This document shows positions 17,801 through 26,711 of a DNA stretch of 64,000 nucleotides, piece after piece; position 1 is the first letter of the stretch; the number at the start of each line of letters is the position of its first letter. The notes beneath the pieces are model-generated. The model was not told the DNA's origin. It made no database searches and saw only the letters and a list, made by a program, of their open reading frames with translations. The translations under genes and the position numbers were made by a program. The DNA comes from Bacteroidetes bacterium 37-13 (GTDB taxonomy: Bacteria; Bacteroidota; Bacteroidia; Chitinophagales; LD1): contig MKTC01000006.1 of assembly GCA_001897535.1 (NCBI GenBank), positions 124,001 to 188,000 on the forward strand, given 5' to 3'.

Positions 17801-19252
17801 TTAGCTTAGTGCCTCTGCAATAAGTTTATTCACCACTTTGGGATCTGCTTTGCCTTTGCTCAGTTTCATTACTTCGCCAACAAACAAGCCGAGTAATCCT
17901 TTTTTTCCTGCTTTATATTCAGCAACTTTTTCGGGCATTGCAGCTAACACTTGTTGTACAAAACCACCAATTAAATCTTCATCACTATTTTGAATTAAGT
18001 TAAGTGCTTGTGCAATTTCAAATGGAGTTTTTTCAGGTGATAGCAAAAGTGCAGGAAATATATTTGCGGAGGCGACTGAGAAATTTGTTTTGCCTTCATC
18101 TATTAAGGCAATTAAAGCCACTACAGCTTTAGGTTTCAGTTCAAACTCATTTATATCTTTTCCACTTGCATTCAAATGGTTTTTTATTGGACCTAAAAGC
18201 CAGTTTGAAGCAGCTTTGTAATTTTGAGTATTTTCAACAATAGCATTGTAGTAGTTAGAAGTTGCTTTATCATCACTAATCAATCTCGCATCGTACTCCG
18301 GCAAGCCAAACTTATTTATGTATTCATACTTTAACTCGGCAGGAAGTTTTGGCATTTCTGCTTTTATACTTTCAATATATTGCTGCGTAACAATTACAGG
18401 TGGCAAATCGGGTTCAGGAAAATAGCGATAATCATGCGCATGCTCTTTGCTGCGTTGCGAAAGTGTAATTCCTTTTATAGCATCAAAACCGCGAGTTTCC
18501 TGCACTAATTTTTCACCGGCTTCCAAAGCATCAATTTGGCGAATAAATTCAAATTCAATAGCGCGTTTCACATTGCGCATACTGTTCATGTTCTTCACTT
18601 CGCTGCGTGGATTGTAAGCTGTTGTACCTTTCAATCGCACCGAAACATTGGCATCGCAGCGCATGCTGCCTTCTTCCATATTGCCATCGCAAATTTCTAA
18701 ATGGCGCACTAATTTCCGTACTTCATTTAAGTAAGCCATTGCCTCATCGCCACTGCGAATATCCGGTTCAGAAACAATTTCAATAAGCGGAACGCCAGCG
18801 CGATTTAAGTCCACCAGAGTGAAATATGGATCAATATCGTGTATGCTTTTACCTGCATCTTCCTCTAAGTGAATGCGGGTTAAACGAACTCTTTTTAGTT
18901 CATTTTCCAATTCAAATTCCACTACTCCATTTGTGCAAATTGGTGTTTTATCTTGTGTAATTTGATAGCCTTTTGGCAAGTCTGCATAAAAATAATTTTT
19001 ACGTGCAAACTGGTTTTCCTCGCGAATTTCGCTTTTAGTAGCTAAGCCAATTTTTACTGCATATTCTATTGCTTTTTCATTCACAACAGGAAGTGTTCCC
19101 GGATGCCCAAGCGAAAGTGGACTAACCTGAGTATTAGGAGCAGCGCCATATTCGGCAGAATCGCCACAGTACATTTTGCTGTTGGAAGAAAGCTGTGCGT
19201 GAACTTCTAAACCAACTATTACTTCGTATTTTGAATATTTATCGTTACTCAT
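17801..19252 (-). CDS. gatB: Asp/Glu-tRNA amidotransferase subunit B
   Basis: 483 residues. It starts with YEVIVGLEVHAQL and has the GatB patterns SLGHPGTLPVVNEKA, RKNYFYADLPKGYQ, LEEDAGKS, LIEIVSEPDI and SEVKNMNSMRNV. The C-terminal YqeY-like tail (FVGEVMKLSKGKADPKVVNKL) is complete. With GatA and GatC it converts misacylated Glu-tRNA(Gln) (and Asp-tRNA(Asn)) to the amide form; gatA and gatC are not in the window. Last gene of the probable serC-tatD-gatB transcript, starting 32 bases after tatD. Confidence 0.96.
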   Translation of the reverse strand: MSNDKYSKYEVIVGLEVHAQLSSNSKMYCGDSAEYGAAPNTQVSPLSLGHPGTLPVVNEKAIEYAVKIGLATKSEIREENQFARKNYFYADLPKGYQITQDKTPICTNGVVEFELENELKRVRLTRIHLEEDAGKSIHDIDPYFTLVDLNRAGVPLIEIVSEPDIRSGDEAMAYLNEVRKLVRHLEICDGNMEEGSMRCDANVSVRLKGTTAYNPRSEVKNMNSMRNVKRAIEFEFIRQIDALEAGEKLVQETRGFDAIKGITLSQRSKEHAHDYRYFPEPDLPPVIVTQQYIESIKAEMPKLPAELKYEYINKFGLPEYDARLISDDKATSNYYNAIVENTQNYKAASNWLLGPIKNHLNASGKDINEFELKPKAVVALIALIDEGKTNFSVASANIFPALLLSPEKTPFEIAQALNLIQNSDEDLIGGFVQQVLAAMPEKVAEYKAGKKGLLGLFVGEVMKLSKGKADPKVVNKLIAEALS

Positions 19253-19284
19253 TTCTTTATAAAATTGAATGCGAATAAGCGTGA

Positions 19285-20064
19285 TTAAATGCTTATAGCA
19301 AAAAGTTTTTTGGCATTTTGTGTTGTTATTTCAGCAACATCTTCCACCGGAATATTTTTTAATGATGCAATATGCTTTGCCACTAAACTTACGTAGCTGC
19401 TTTCGTTGCGCTTGCCCCGATGTGGCACAGGTGGTAAATAAGGTGAGTCGGTTTCTAAAACAATTTGGTTCAAATCTAACTGTTTCAATACTTCGTTTAA
19501 TTCAGTAGAATTTTTGTATGTAACAGAGCCTCCAATTCCTAAATAAAAGCCCATTGCAATTATCTCTTTTGCTTCATTTAGAGAACCGGAAAAACAATGA
19601 AAAACGCCTCTTGGTTTTCCATTAAAATCTTTCACCATTGCAATGCAATCTTCAGTAGCATTTCTGCTGTGAATAATTACAGGTAAGTTCTTTTCAATTC
19701 CCCATTCTATTTGAGTTTGAAACGAAATTTGTTGCTGCTTTTTCAAGCTTAAATCCCAATAATAATCTAAACCGGTTTCGCCAATTGCAATGTATTTTCC
19801 TTTGTCTAATTCTGCTTTAAAGAAGTTGAGTTGAGTTTGAATATCGTCTTTCACATCGCATGGATGCAATCCTATTGCAGGCAACATTAGAAGTTCTTTA
19901 TCCGACTTTGCTGCCAATAAATTCATTGGCAAAATACTTTCTTCATTTATGTTTGGAAGAATAATTACACCAAGCTGCTGTTGTTTACAGCGCTGTAAAA
20001 TTTCTTCAATATCCGGCTGTAAATTTTCGCTGTATAAATGCGAATGTGTATCAATTAACATCAT
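19285..20064 (-). CDS. tatD: TatD-family metal-dependent hydrolase
   Basis: 259 residues with the amidohydrolase metal-ligand pattern: DTHSHLY near the start, AIGETGLDYYWD (about 95-106), VIIHSRNA, GVFHCFSGS and LETDSPYLPP. These match TatD/YcfH nucleases, which act as Mg-dependent DNases in the cytoplasm. The start codon overlaps the stop of serC (ATGA, 20061-20064), so translation is probably coupled; a second ATG follows immediately. gatB follows on the same strand. Confidence 0.93.
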   Translation of the reverse strand: MMLIDTHSHLYSENLQPDIEEILQRCKQQQLGVIILPNINEESILPMNLLAAKSDKELLMLPAIGLHPCDVKDDIQTQLNFFKAELDKGKYIAIGETGLDYYWDLSLKKQQQISFQTQIEWGIEKNLPVIIHSRNATEDCIAMVKDFNGKPRGVFHCFSGSLNEAKEIIAMGFYLGIGGSVTYKNSTELNEVLKQLDLNQIVLETDSPYLPPVPHRGKRNESSYVSLVAKHIASLKNIPVEDVAEITTQNAKKLFAISI

Positions 20065-21164
20065 GCTAAATCGGCTTCAAATTTTTGCATACAATCCACT
20101 AATTTTTGAACTCCAGCTAATGGCATTGCATTGTAAATTGAAGCTCTAAAACCGCCAACAGTTCTATATCCTGCTAAGCCAAGCAAATTATTTTCTTCTG
20201 CAAAAGCAAGAAACTTTTTATCCGTTTCGGCATCAGCAGTTTTAAAGCACACATTCATTTTACTTCTATCTTCACCAAAGGTTACGGCTTCAAAAATCTT
20301 AGAAGAATCAATGGTGTCGTAAAGCAATTTAGCTTTTGCGGAATTTGTAGTTTCAACTTGTTTCAACCCTTGTTTTTCTATCCATTGCAGCGTAAGCAGC
20401 GACACATATACCGCAAAAACAGATGGTGTATTCAGCATACTTTCTGCTTTTATTTGATTGTTGTAATCCAAAAGCGTTGGAATAAATTCTTGCTTTTTGC
20501 CGAGCAAATTTCTATCAACAATAACTAAAGTTGTTCCTGCCGGTCCCATATTTTTTTGTGCACCTGCATATATTAAACCAAAGCGATTAAAATCCATTTG
20601 GCGCGAAAAAATATCGCTACTCATATCTGCCACTATCGGAGTTTGAGTTTGTGCGAAAAGTTTATCAATTAAACTATTGCTCCATTGCGTTCCAAAAATG
20701 GTGTTGTTAGTTGTGATATGAACATAAGAAAACTGCTTGTGTTGCAACGTTTCCTCTCCTATCCATTCTTTTGGAATGTAGTCATAGTTTTTATCTTTTG
20801 AAGAAGCAATCACTTCTACATTTCCAAAATTTTGGGCTTCTGCAATAGCTTTAGTACTCCATTGCCCAGTATCGAAGTAAGCCGCAGTTTTATCCCTTGA
20901 GAGCAGATTATACGGCACTGCCAAAAACTGCTGCGATGCGCCACCGTGTTGAAAAAGCACCTCTTTATTTTCATCTAACTGCAATAATTTCTTCACTAAA
21001 TTTCGCGCTTCTTCCATTGCTGCAACAAATGCTTTGCTGCGGTGCGAAATTTCTAAAATAGACAATTTAGTTCCGGCAAAATCGCGAATGGCATCAATAG
21101 ATTTTTCAAGGACTTCTTCGGGTAAAATTGCGGGTCCGGAATAGAAATTATATGGTTTACTCAT
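20061..21164 (-). CDS. serC: Phosphoserine aminotransferase
   Basis: 367 residues, family length. NFYSGPAILPEEVLEK at the N-terminus, QHGGASQQF, DMSSDIFSR, YAGAQKNMGPAGTT (the PLP lysine is the K of AQKN) and GGFRASIYNAMP at the C-terminus are SerC signatures. It makes phosphoserine from 3-phosphohydroxypyruvate and glutamate (serine, and possibly pyridoxal, synthesis). First gene of the serC-tatD-gatB run. A TAGGTTTG box lies seven bases upstream of the ATG, implying a very short leader. serA is not adjacent within the window. Confidence 0.96.
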   Translation of the reverse strand: MSKPYNFYSGPAILPEEVLEKSIDAIRDFAGTKLSILEISHRSKAFVAAMEEARNLVKKLLQLDENKEVLFQHGGASQQFLAVPYNLLSRDKTAAYFDTGQWSTKAIAEAQNFGNVEVIASSKDKNYDYIPKEWIGEETLQHKQFSYVHITTNNTIFGTQWSNSLIDKLFAQTQTPIVADMSSDIFSRQMDFNRFGLIYAGAQKNMGPAGTTLVIVDRNLLGKKQEFIPTLLDYNNQIKAESMLNTPSVFAVYVSLLTLQWIEKQGLKQVETTNSAKAKLLYDTIDSSKIFEAVTFGEDRSKMNVCFKTADAETDKKFLAFAEENNLLGLAGYRTVGGFRASIYNAMPLAGVQKLVDCMQKFEADLA

Positions 21165-21171
21165 TGTAGTG

Positions 21172-21179
21172 CAAACCTA
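21172..21179 (-). promoter_or_regulatory. Probable -7 box of the serC promoter
   Basis: TAGGTTTG on the minus strand fits the Bacteroidota -7 consensus TAnnTTTG and lies seven bases before the serC ATG. No convincing -33 TTTG is present, so this is a partial match. Confidence 0.45.
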
Positions 21180-21241
21180 AAAAATTAAAGAGTGGGATTG
21201 TTTATTTTATGAAAAGTTGAGGCAAAACTAAGTTTAAAAAA

Positions 21242-22534
21242 TCACTTTTCTTCTGTAACCAATCCGGTTTCAATTAAAGCATTGTAAATGCCGTTTGCCA
21301 TTAAGGCATATCCTTTGGAATTGTGATGCCCATCGCCAACAAGAAAATAAGAGTGAATGTTTCCTCCTTTGTTCACTTTCATTTCATTTTGGTAGTATGA
21401 GAGTAAATCTAGATGATAAATTTCTTTATGCTTCTCCAAAAACGGATTAAAAAAATCCATATTATATTCATATTTCCCTTCTTCTATTTCACTATCCCCC
21501 GGTCGTTTTATAAGTAAAATTTTTGTATTGTTTTCTTTTGCCAAGCGCGCTATTTCCTCAAATATTTCATTCCATTCAGGCTTTAGCTTTTCAAGTGTTT
21601 CTAAATATTCTTTTTTAGTTAAAAAATACCTGTTATACTCAATCCCAATGGCATGAAAAACTAAACGACTAATATAGCTAACGGCATATATTGGTTCGTA
21701 CCATTTTTGTTTTAGTAAAGTGGGATTTTCCATATCTGAAAAGCGCTTTAATCCTCCTCTCACTAATAAGTCATTACCAAAGTCTCCTAAACTATAAGTA
21801 AGAATTAAAATTTGCGGTTTAAAACTTGCACCAATTTTCTCAAACTGAGGAATAACATAGCCGGGATCATTACCGCAAACTCCATAGTTTTGAACTAAAT
21901 ATTTATCTCCCAAATAATTTCTAAGTATAGCCGGGTAGCTTGAATCTGCCGGAGCGCCATCGCCTTCTGTAAAAGAATCACCATAAGTTTGTATAATAAT
22001 TTTTGTAGTGTCCTTTACAAACTCGGCATCACTAAAACCATATTGGTTTGTATATCTTATATTATGAGGTAACACATAGTGTATATTATTAGCTGGCCAA
22101 TTTCTGAGAATACTATTCGGTTTTAGTTCTTTAACTGTGTTATAAACCCCCTCTCGTTTTTCCATATATGTTTTAGTGAAACCTGTAACCAATAATAGCG
22201 CCTCAAAAACTACAAGTGAAACAAATACGGAAGCTATTGCCAACTGTAAATTTTTAGAACGAGAAAACAAACGAATTACAGCAGCAAATATTAACCACAA
22301 AATAAAAAGTGCCATAATATGCGTATGCCATTTAATAAATCTTAATCCAACCTGGCTATACCAATAAGATTCCCATGCTAAATACAATATAAATAGTAAA
22401 AATAAAAAATACCATAATTTTATTTGTATTTGTCTATGTAAGAGCTCACTTAAACGTTTAATAAACATGGAAGACACATCATTCTCTTCTTGTCGCTTAT
22501 CCATACTTTTATAGTGCTTTTTTTGTTTAATCAC
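21242..22534 (-). CDS. SGNH/GDSL-hydrolase domain membrane protein
   Basis: 430 residues (an alternative ATG at 22504 would remove ten). About three hydrophobic helices (residues 40-60, 70-90, 98-118) precede a non-membrane SGNH domain. Block I is YGDSFTEGDG with the likely nucleophile S187; block V is GDGHHNSKGY with D401 and H404. The oxyanion residues are less clear (G and N in YGVCGNDPG). SGNH domains on membrane anchors often add or remove acyl groups on envelope sugars; the substrate here is unknown. Residues 53-71 (AWESYWYSQVG...IKWHT) match, without gaps, residues 36-54 of the divergent neighbour. Confidence 0.8.
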   Translation of the reverse strand: MIKQKKHYKSMDKRQEENDVSSMFIKRLSELLHRQIQIKLWYFLFLLFILYLAWESYWYSQVGLRFIKWHTHIMALFILWLIFAAVIRLFSRSKNLQLAIASVFVSLVVFEALLLVTGFTKTYMEKREGVYNTVKELKPNSILRNWPANNIHYVLPHNIRYTNQYGFSDAEFVKDTTKIIIQTYGDSFTEGDGAPADSSYPAILRNYLGDKYLVQNYGVCGNDPGYVIPQFEKIGASFKPQILILTYSLGDFGNDLLVRGGLKRFSDMENPTLLKQKWYEPIYAVSYISRLVFHAIGIEYNRYFLTKKEYLETLEKLKPEWNEIFEEIARLAKENNTKILLIKRPGDSEIEEGKYEYNMDFFNPFLEKHKEIYHLDLLSYYQNEMKVNKGGNIHSYFLVGDGHHNSKGYALMANGIYNALIETGLVTEEK

Positions 22535-22578
22535 AATTTTAAAAAAATTATTATTGTATTATCACTTTCCTTGTATCT

Positions 22579-23196
22579 ATGAGTATTCAAAATTTACTTG
22601 AAAAGAAATATAAATTTACCTTTCAGCTTAAAGGTTGGCAAGTTGCACTAATTACACTCTCATTTGTTTATATCCCATATATAGCATGGGAGCTATTTTG
22701 GTATTCAAGAGTTGGAGATGTGGCTATAAAATGGCATACTTGGTTCGCTGCAATTTTCTTTTTAATAGTTTTACTGCTAATTCCAGTAAAACCTTTTACT
22801 TATTTGAAAAGGTTTTACTTTTTGTTCATTTTGTATGTTGGTTTATCGCTTCCAATTGGCGAAGTACATCCATTCACCAAAGTTCCAATGTACTCTTCGT
22901 TTCAGAGTAAAATCACAATATTTTCTTTGCAAGATACTTCCGGAAATCTTATGCCATTCGAGAAATATTCTAAACTCAGTAGCGGAGCTATAATGCATAA
23001 ATATTTTAATGCGGTAGGAACCTTCAGTACCAATAATACACAACAAGAAGCAGAAAAATCAGCTGTTAAATATATAGAGACAGAACTCAACTTGCATACT
23101 CCAAGTACCAATAATATACACTTGTGTAAAAATGAAATTTATATTGCTAAAGACTCTATTAGAATATACACTATAAAAATAGCAAAAGATGAATAA
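22579..23196 (+). CDS. Membrane protein of unknown function sharing a module with the SGNH protein
   Basis: 205 residues. Three hydrophobic segments (about 20-40, 54-68, 80-95) are followed by a soluble tail of about 110 residues. AWELFWYSRVG (36-46) and IKWHT (50-54) line up with the N-terminal membrane part of the divergent SGNH hydrolase. After the third helix comes HPFTKVPMYSSF (97-108), a motif I associate loosely with partners of HTTM-like membrane proteins. There is no catalytic motif. The gene starts 44 bases from the SGNH gene's first ATG and its last eight bases overlap the next gene, so the next gene is very probably cotranscribed. Confidence 0.72.
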   Translation: MSIQNLLEKKYKFTFQLKGWQVALITLSFVYIPYIAWELFWYSRVGDVAIKWHTWFAAIFFLIVLLLIPVKPFTYLKRFYFLFILYVGLSLPIGEVHPFTKVPMYSSFQSKITIFSLQDTSGNLMPFEKYSKLSSGAIMHKYFNAVGTFSTNNTQQEAEKSAVKYIETELNLHTPSTNNIHLCKNEIYIAKDSIRIYTIKIAKDE

Positions 23197-24076
23197 AGAT
23201 TTTTTTTACCGTTTATTTTACAGTAAAGAAGGCTGGTTTTTCATAAAACTCTTAATTGGAGTAAGGTGGCTTTTAGAATTAGGATACAACTTGCTTCATG
23301 CTACTACAATTATTGAGCCTATAGGTCTTTGCAAAATATTACCTTGTGGAATATTATCAAATAGCATAGTTTTAGGTATTGTTTTAGTTGTTTCATTTGC
23401 CAGTGTTGTTATCTATATTTTTTATGAAAAATATGCCATCCCTTCAATTGTAACATTACTTGTTTTATCTCTTTTCATGATCTCGTTTCATGAATCAACA
23501 GGTGTTTTTATACGGGCAAGTTTATTTTCTATGATTTGGGTTGGGCAGTTAGCTGCTTATATTTTTCATAAAAACAATATAGAAGATTTAAAAAAATTCA
23601 GGCATCAATACGTTATACAACTCATTTGTGCCACTTACTTTTTAGCTTCACTAACTAAACTATCAGATGCAGGCTGGGCTTGGCCTCAGCAAGGGAGCGA
23701 TTACTTTGCATTAAGTTCTTTAAAGGGTTATTTATATGATTATTTTGACACAGGAAATACTACATTACTAAATGAAGGATATAATCTTGCTTATTTATTA
23801 CTTGAATATAAACAGTTAGTTTATTGGTTAATGTTGGGGGCACTGCTATTAGAATTCACTTCACCATTAGCGGTATTAGATAAGCGACTTACTTTTTTCT
23901 ATGGTATTATGTTTTTACTACTTCATATTGGCATAAAATACACAATGAGTATTACCATTGGCGGAACTTATTACTCTATGCTTGCATTTATGCTAAACCC
24001 TTTGGGCTTGCTTTATTTCTCTTTTAAATATTTAAAGGAAACTTACCTAAAAAAAGAAGCAATTTCTTCAATCTAA
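23189..24076 (+). CDS. Polytopic membrane protein, possibly HTTM-like
   Basis: 295 residues with about eight transmembrane segments and no signal peptide. The pattern RWLLELGY near the start, ATYFLASLTKL followed by GWAWPQQGSDYF in the middle, and a late HIGIKYTMSITIGG resemble the HTTM (vitamin K-dependent carboxylase-related) or DoxX-like membrane families. The family call is tentative because the diagnostic residues are only partly matched. The start overlaps the end of the preceding membrane protein by eight bases. It is convergent with the SurA-like gene, with eight bases between stops. Confidence 0.6.
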   Translation: MNKDFFYRLFYSKEGWFFIKLLIGVRWLLELGYNLLHATTIIEPIGLCKILPCGILSNSIVLGIVLVVSFASVVIYIFYEKYAIPSIVTLLVLSLFMISFHESTGVFIRASLFSMIWVGQLAAYIFHKNNIEDLKKFRHQYVIQLICATYFLASLTKLSDAGWAWPQQGSDYFALSSLKGYLYDYFDTGNTTLLNEGYNLAYLLLEYKQLVYWLMLGALLLEFTSPLAVLDKRLTFFYGIMFLLLHIGIKYTMSITIGGTYYSMLAFMLNPLGLLYFSFKYLKETYLKKEAISSI

Positions 24077-24084
24077 AAACAGTA

Positions 24085-25440
24085 TTAGTTCTCGTTGGTA
24101 AGCCACTTATGTGCTTCTTCACAAAACATATAATCAGGCTCAATACGGATAAAAGTACGGTCTTTATATAAAGTTACCCATCGCTCTAACTCTCTTGCGG
24201 TTTTGGCATTTTTAGCTGCCACTTGTATTTTTGGGTAATCAATATCTAAATTGGCTTTATGAGGTTTAGTTTCACTCTTTAAAAGCACAATTCTAAATCC
24301 TTGCTTTTGCTCTCCGGTTTGCTCCATTCCTGTGTAAGGAAGCACATCAGTATATTGCCCAACTTTAATTTTATCTAATGCAAAAATTAAACTTCCTTCA
24401 ATATCACTTTTTTCAAAATAAGTAGTACCGTTTTTATTATTGGTTACTAAGCCTCCAACAGCTCTTGAATGTTCATCCATCGAAAATTTGCCTACTGCTT
24501 CTTTAAATGTTATAGAATCTACATCTAATTGATGTTTGATGCTATCCATTGTATTTTTACAAGCCACAAATTCTGCCTGTGTAAGTTTTGGCTTCACAAG
24601 AATATGCCTAAGTTTTAAACGCTCTCCACGCTTTTCATCTACCATAATAATATGATAACCAAAAGGTGTTTCAACCACATCGCTGAGTTCTTTTTCTTGT
24701 AAGCGGTAGGCTACGGCTTCAAAAGAAGGCACTAATTCTCCACGCTCTATGTAACCTAAATTTCCGCCATCGGTGCTACTTCCCGGGTCTTCTGAATACA
24801 AAATTGCTTGTAAAGAAAAATCGGAGCCATTCATGATATCTTCTCTTATTTTTTCCAATTTCTTCTTTGCAATTTCTTTTTGTTCTTCGCTCACTTGAGG
24901 GTATCGCACAATTTGAGAAAGTTCTACTTCCGAATTAAAATATGGAATACTATCTTTTGGAATTGCTTTAAAATAGGCTTTCACTTCTGCCGGAGAAACC
25001 TTCATTCCGCCAAGTGCTTTGGAGCGCATTTTATCAGAGACTAATTGGTTTTCAATATCGGTTCTAAAGTCGTCTTTCAGTTCAGAAAGACTCTTTCCGT
25101 AATACTCTTCCAACTTTTCTTTTGAACCAAAAATCGAAGTAAAATAGCGTATTCTCCTATCTAACTCGGCATCAATTTCATCGGGAGAAGCTGTGATACT
25201 ATCTAATTTTGCTTGTGCTAAGAATAGCTTTTCCAGCATTAACCTATCAAAAACTTCACACTTAAAATCTTCCGGAAGTGCTTTGTCGCTTTGAGCTTTG
25301 GCTTGCACATATTGCATTTCAATATCCGAAAGCAGTATTGGATTATCTCCCACAACCGCAACTACTTTGTCGGCAACTATTTGTGCATTTGCAAAATTTG
25401 ATACGGCAACAAGAAAAACAACTGCAAGATTCTTCAACAT
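24085..25440 (-). CDS. surA: SurA-like peptidyl-prolyl isomerase (periplasmic chaperone)
   Basis: 451 residues. Signal peptide to NFANAQ, then a SurA N-terminal domain (VADKVVAVVGDNPILLSDIE and the helical stretch to about 170). A parvulin domain follows (about 178-275: SEDPGSSTDGGNLGYIERGELVPSFEAVAY, then PFGYHIIMVDEKRGE), and then a second, more degenerate parvulin-like part from LKLRHILVKPKL. SurA escorts outer-membrane proteins to the BAM machine. The gene upstream on the same strand, 17 bases away, encodes an outer-membrane barrel, a plausible client. I use the symbol by family resemblance; the window alone does not show the wider surA neighbourhood. Confidence 0.88.
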   Translation of the reverse strand: MLKNLAVVFLVAVSNFANAQIVADKVVAVVGDNPILLSDIEMQYVQAKAQSDKALPEDFKCEVFDRLMLEKLFLAQAKLDSITASPDEIDAELDRRIRYFTSIFGSKEKLEEYYGKSLSELKDDFRTDIENQLVSDKMRSKALGGMKVSPAEVKAYFKAIPKDSIPYFNSEVELSQIVRYPQVSEEQKEIAKKKLEKIREDIMNGSDFSLQAILYSEDPGSSTDGGNLGYIERGELVPSFEAVAYRLQEKELSDVVETPFGYHIIMVDEKRGERLKLRHILVKPKLTQAEFVACKNTMDSIKHQLDVDSITFKEAVGKFSMDEHSRAVGGLVTNNKNGTTYFEKSDIEGSLIFALDKIKVGQYTDVLPYTGMEQTGEQKQGFRIVLLKSETKPHKANLDIDYPKIQVAAKNAKTARELERWVTLYKDRTFIRIEPDYMFCEEAHKWLTNEN

Positions 25441-25457
25441 ATCTCTTCTAAAAAAAA

Positions 25458-26198
25458 TTATAATCCATTAAACGAAATTCCGATAGCAAACTCATTGGCT
25501 TTGGGACCCTTGCCTGATTTAAAAATATCTACTACACCGTAGTAAGCTGTTAGATTAAATACGCTATATCCAATTCTAAGTGTTGGCCCTGCTCTAAATA
25601 AATTAAAATCAGGGAATCGTCTTTCTACATACACTTTGTTTTCACCTCCGCCTTTTATTGTCTGCTTTGTATGTGCATCTATTCTAATTCCGGCTTTAAA
25701 ACCAATTGCAAATTTCCAAAAATTGTCAGCTTTATCGGGATTAGTTCTTATTCTAATTTCCAAAGGAATATCTATGTATTGAAGCGTTAATTTATTTACT
25801 TTTATATTACCTAACTTAGTAGCATCCATCGGCTGAAAACTAATTCCTGTGCTATCTTCAACCATTTCGCTTCTATGGTAAATATTGGTTCCGCTATAGC
25901 CAATGCCAGGGGCAAAACTCACGCGCGATTTCTTAATTCTAAAATCCCAATAAAAGTAAACGTTTATTCCCCGCGAATACCATTTTGTATTAAATCCATT
26001 GCCAATATGGTGAATCCAATTCGTTCCCAATAAATCTATGGCAATGCGATCTTTGGGCAATTTCATTTGCTTCAAGCGTTCTGCCTTTAGTATCCGCATT
26101 TGTTTTCGCACTTCCTTACTATTATCAATGGTAGTTGTATCTTGTGCATATACACTAAACGCAATCAGCGCAAAAAGCAACCCGATAATTTTCTTCAT
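25458..26198 (-). CDS. Outer-membrane beta-barrel protein (PorT-like size)
   Basis: 246 residues from the ATG at 26198 (MKKIIGLLFALIAFSVYAQ, signal peptide); the longer frame from 26249 is less likely. The mature part shows alternating-residue strands (GINVYFYWDFRIKKSRVSFAPGIGYSG, WKFAIGFKAGIRID, PTLRIGYSVFNLTAYYGVVDIF) ending EFAIGISFNGL, typical of an eight-stranded barrel. Family function not identified; small barrels such as PorT or OmpA-like proteins are alternatives. The stop lies 17 bases before the SurA-like gene, so the two form an operon. Confidence 0.72.
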   Translation of the reverse strand: MKKIIGLLFALIAFSVYAQDTTTIDNSKEVRKQMRILKAERLKQMKLPKDRIAIDLLGTNWIHHIGNGFNTKWYSRGINVYFYWDFRIKKSRVSFAPGIGYSGTNIYHRSEMVEDSTGISFQPMDATKLGNIKVNKLTLQYIDIPLEIRIRTNPDKADNFWKFAIGFKAGIRIDAHTKQTIKGGGENKVYVERRFPDFNLFRAGPTLRIGYSVFNLTAYYGVVDIFKSGKGPKANEFAIGISFNGL

Positions 26199-26429
26199 GT
26201 TTAAATTTAGTTGAAAAGAACGCGAAAGTATTAAATTTGGTGTGTTCACATTATATTGAGAAAACTTATTTGTATAAATCCTTCATTTTTAAAATAGTTT
26301 CAGAGTTTACACTTCTAAAATTGCCGTTCAAAAGAACATTCTGTGTAATCCAAATTGAAATATTCGATAAGTATTTCCAATTATGGTAAAAGTAAAAAAC
26401 GGGAACACTTACGGGAACATAGAGTAAAT

Positions 26430-26472
26430 TAAAAACGCTCAAACTATTGATATACAACAATTTGAGCGTTTT
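26430..26472 (-). terminator. Rho-independent terminator of tRNA-Cys
   Basis: Perfect 12-base stem (aaaacgctcaaa at 26432-26443 with tttgagcgtttt at 26461-26472). Reading on the minus strand, the hairpin ends in a T run (complement of 26431-26435). It starts only about seven bases after the tRNA 3' end. Confidence 0.82.
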
Positions 26473-26478
26473 AGCTTG

Positions 26479-26549
26479 AGGTCGAGAGCGGATTCGAACC
26501 GCTGTACGAGCTTTTGCAGAGCTCTGCCTAGCCACTCGGCCACCCGACC
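26479..26549 (-). tRNA. tRNA-Cys (anticodon GCA)
   Basis: On the minus strand a 71-base cloverleaf folds: acceptor GGTCGGG with CTCGACC (one G-T pair), D arm GCC/GGC, anticodon stem GAGCT/AGCTC with loop CTGCAAA (anticodon GCA), and T arm AGCGG/CCGCT around TTCGAAT. The discriminator is T (U). CCA is not encoded. It has its own -7-like box upstream and a hairpin terminator downstream. Confidence 0.95.
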
Positions 26550-26568
26550 ATTTTTTTTAAATGGACGG

Positions 26569-26576
26569 CAAATCTA
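26569..26576 (-). promoter_or_regulatory. Probable -7 box for tRNA-Cys
   Basis: TAGATTTG on the minus strand matches TAnnTTTG and lies 19 bases upstream of the tRNA 5' end. The -33 region has only TTTA, at 17-base spacing. Confidence 0.45.
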
Positions 26577-26711
26577 AAAACTAAATTGGAGTTTAAAAGA
26601 GAGAATTGTTTTTGTGTATATTATTTTTTCAAAACTGTTAGTGGATGTTAAACCCTTATTAGAATAATAAATTTCTCCAATATTTTTTTTGCATATTCGT
26701 CTAAGTGTTCA

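Noticed and set aside
26266-26535. An 89-codon open frame on the minus strand running through tRNA-Cys
   Set aside because: It overlaps a structurally sound tRNA and its terminator; I considered an integrase remnant but could not match any recombinase motif.
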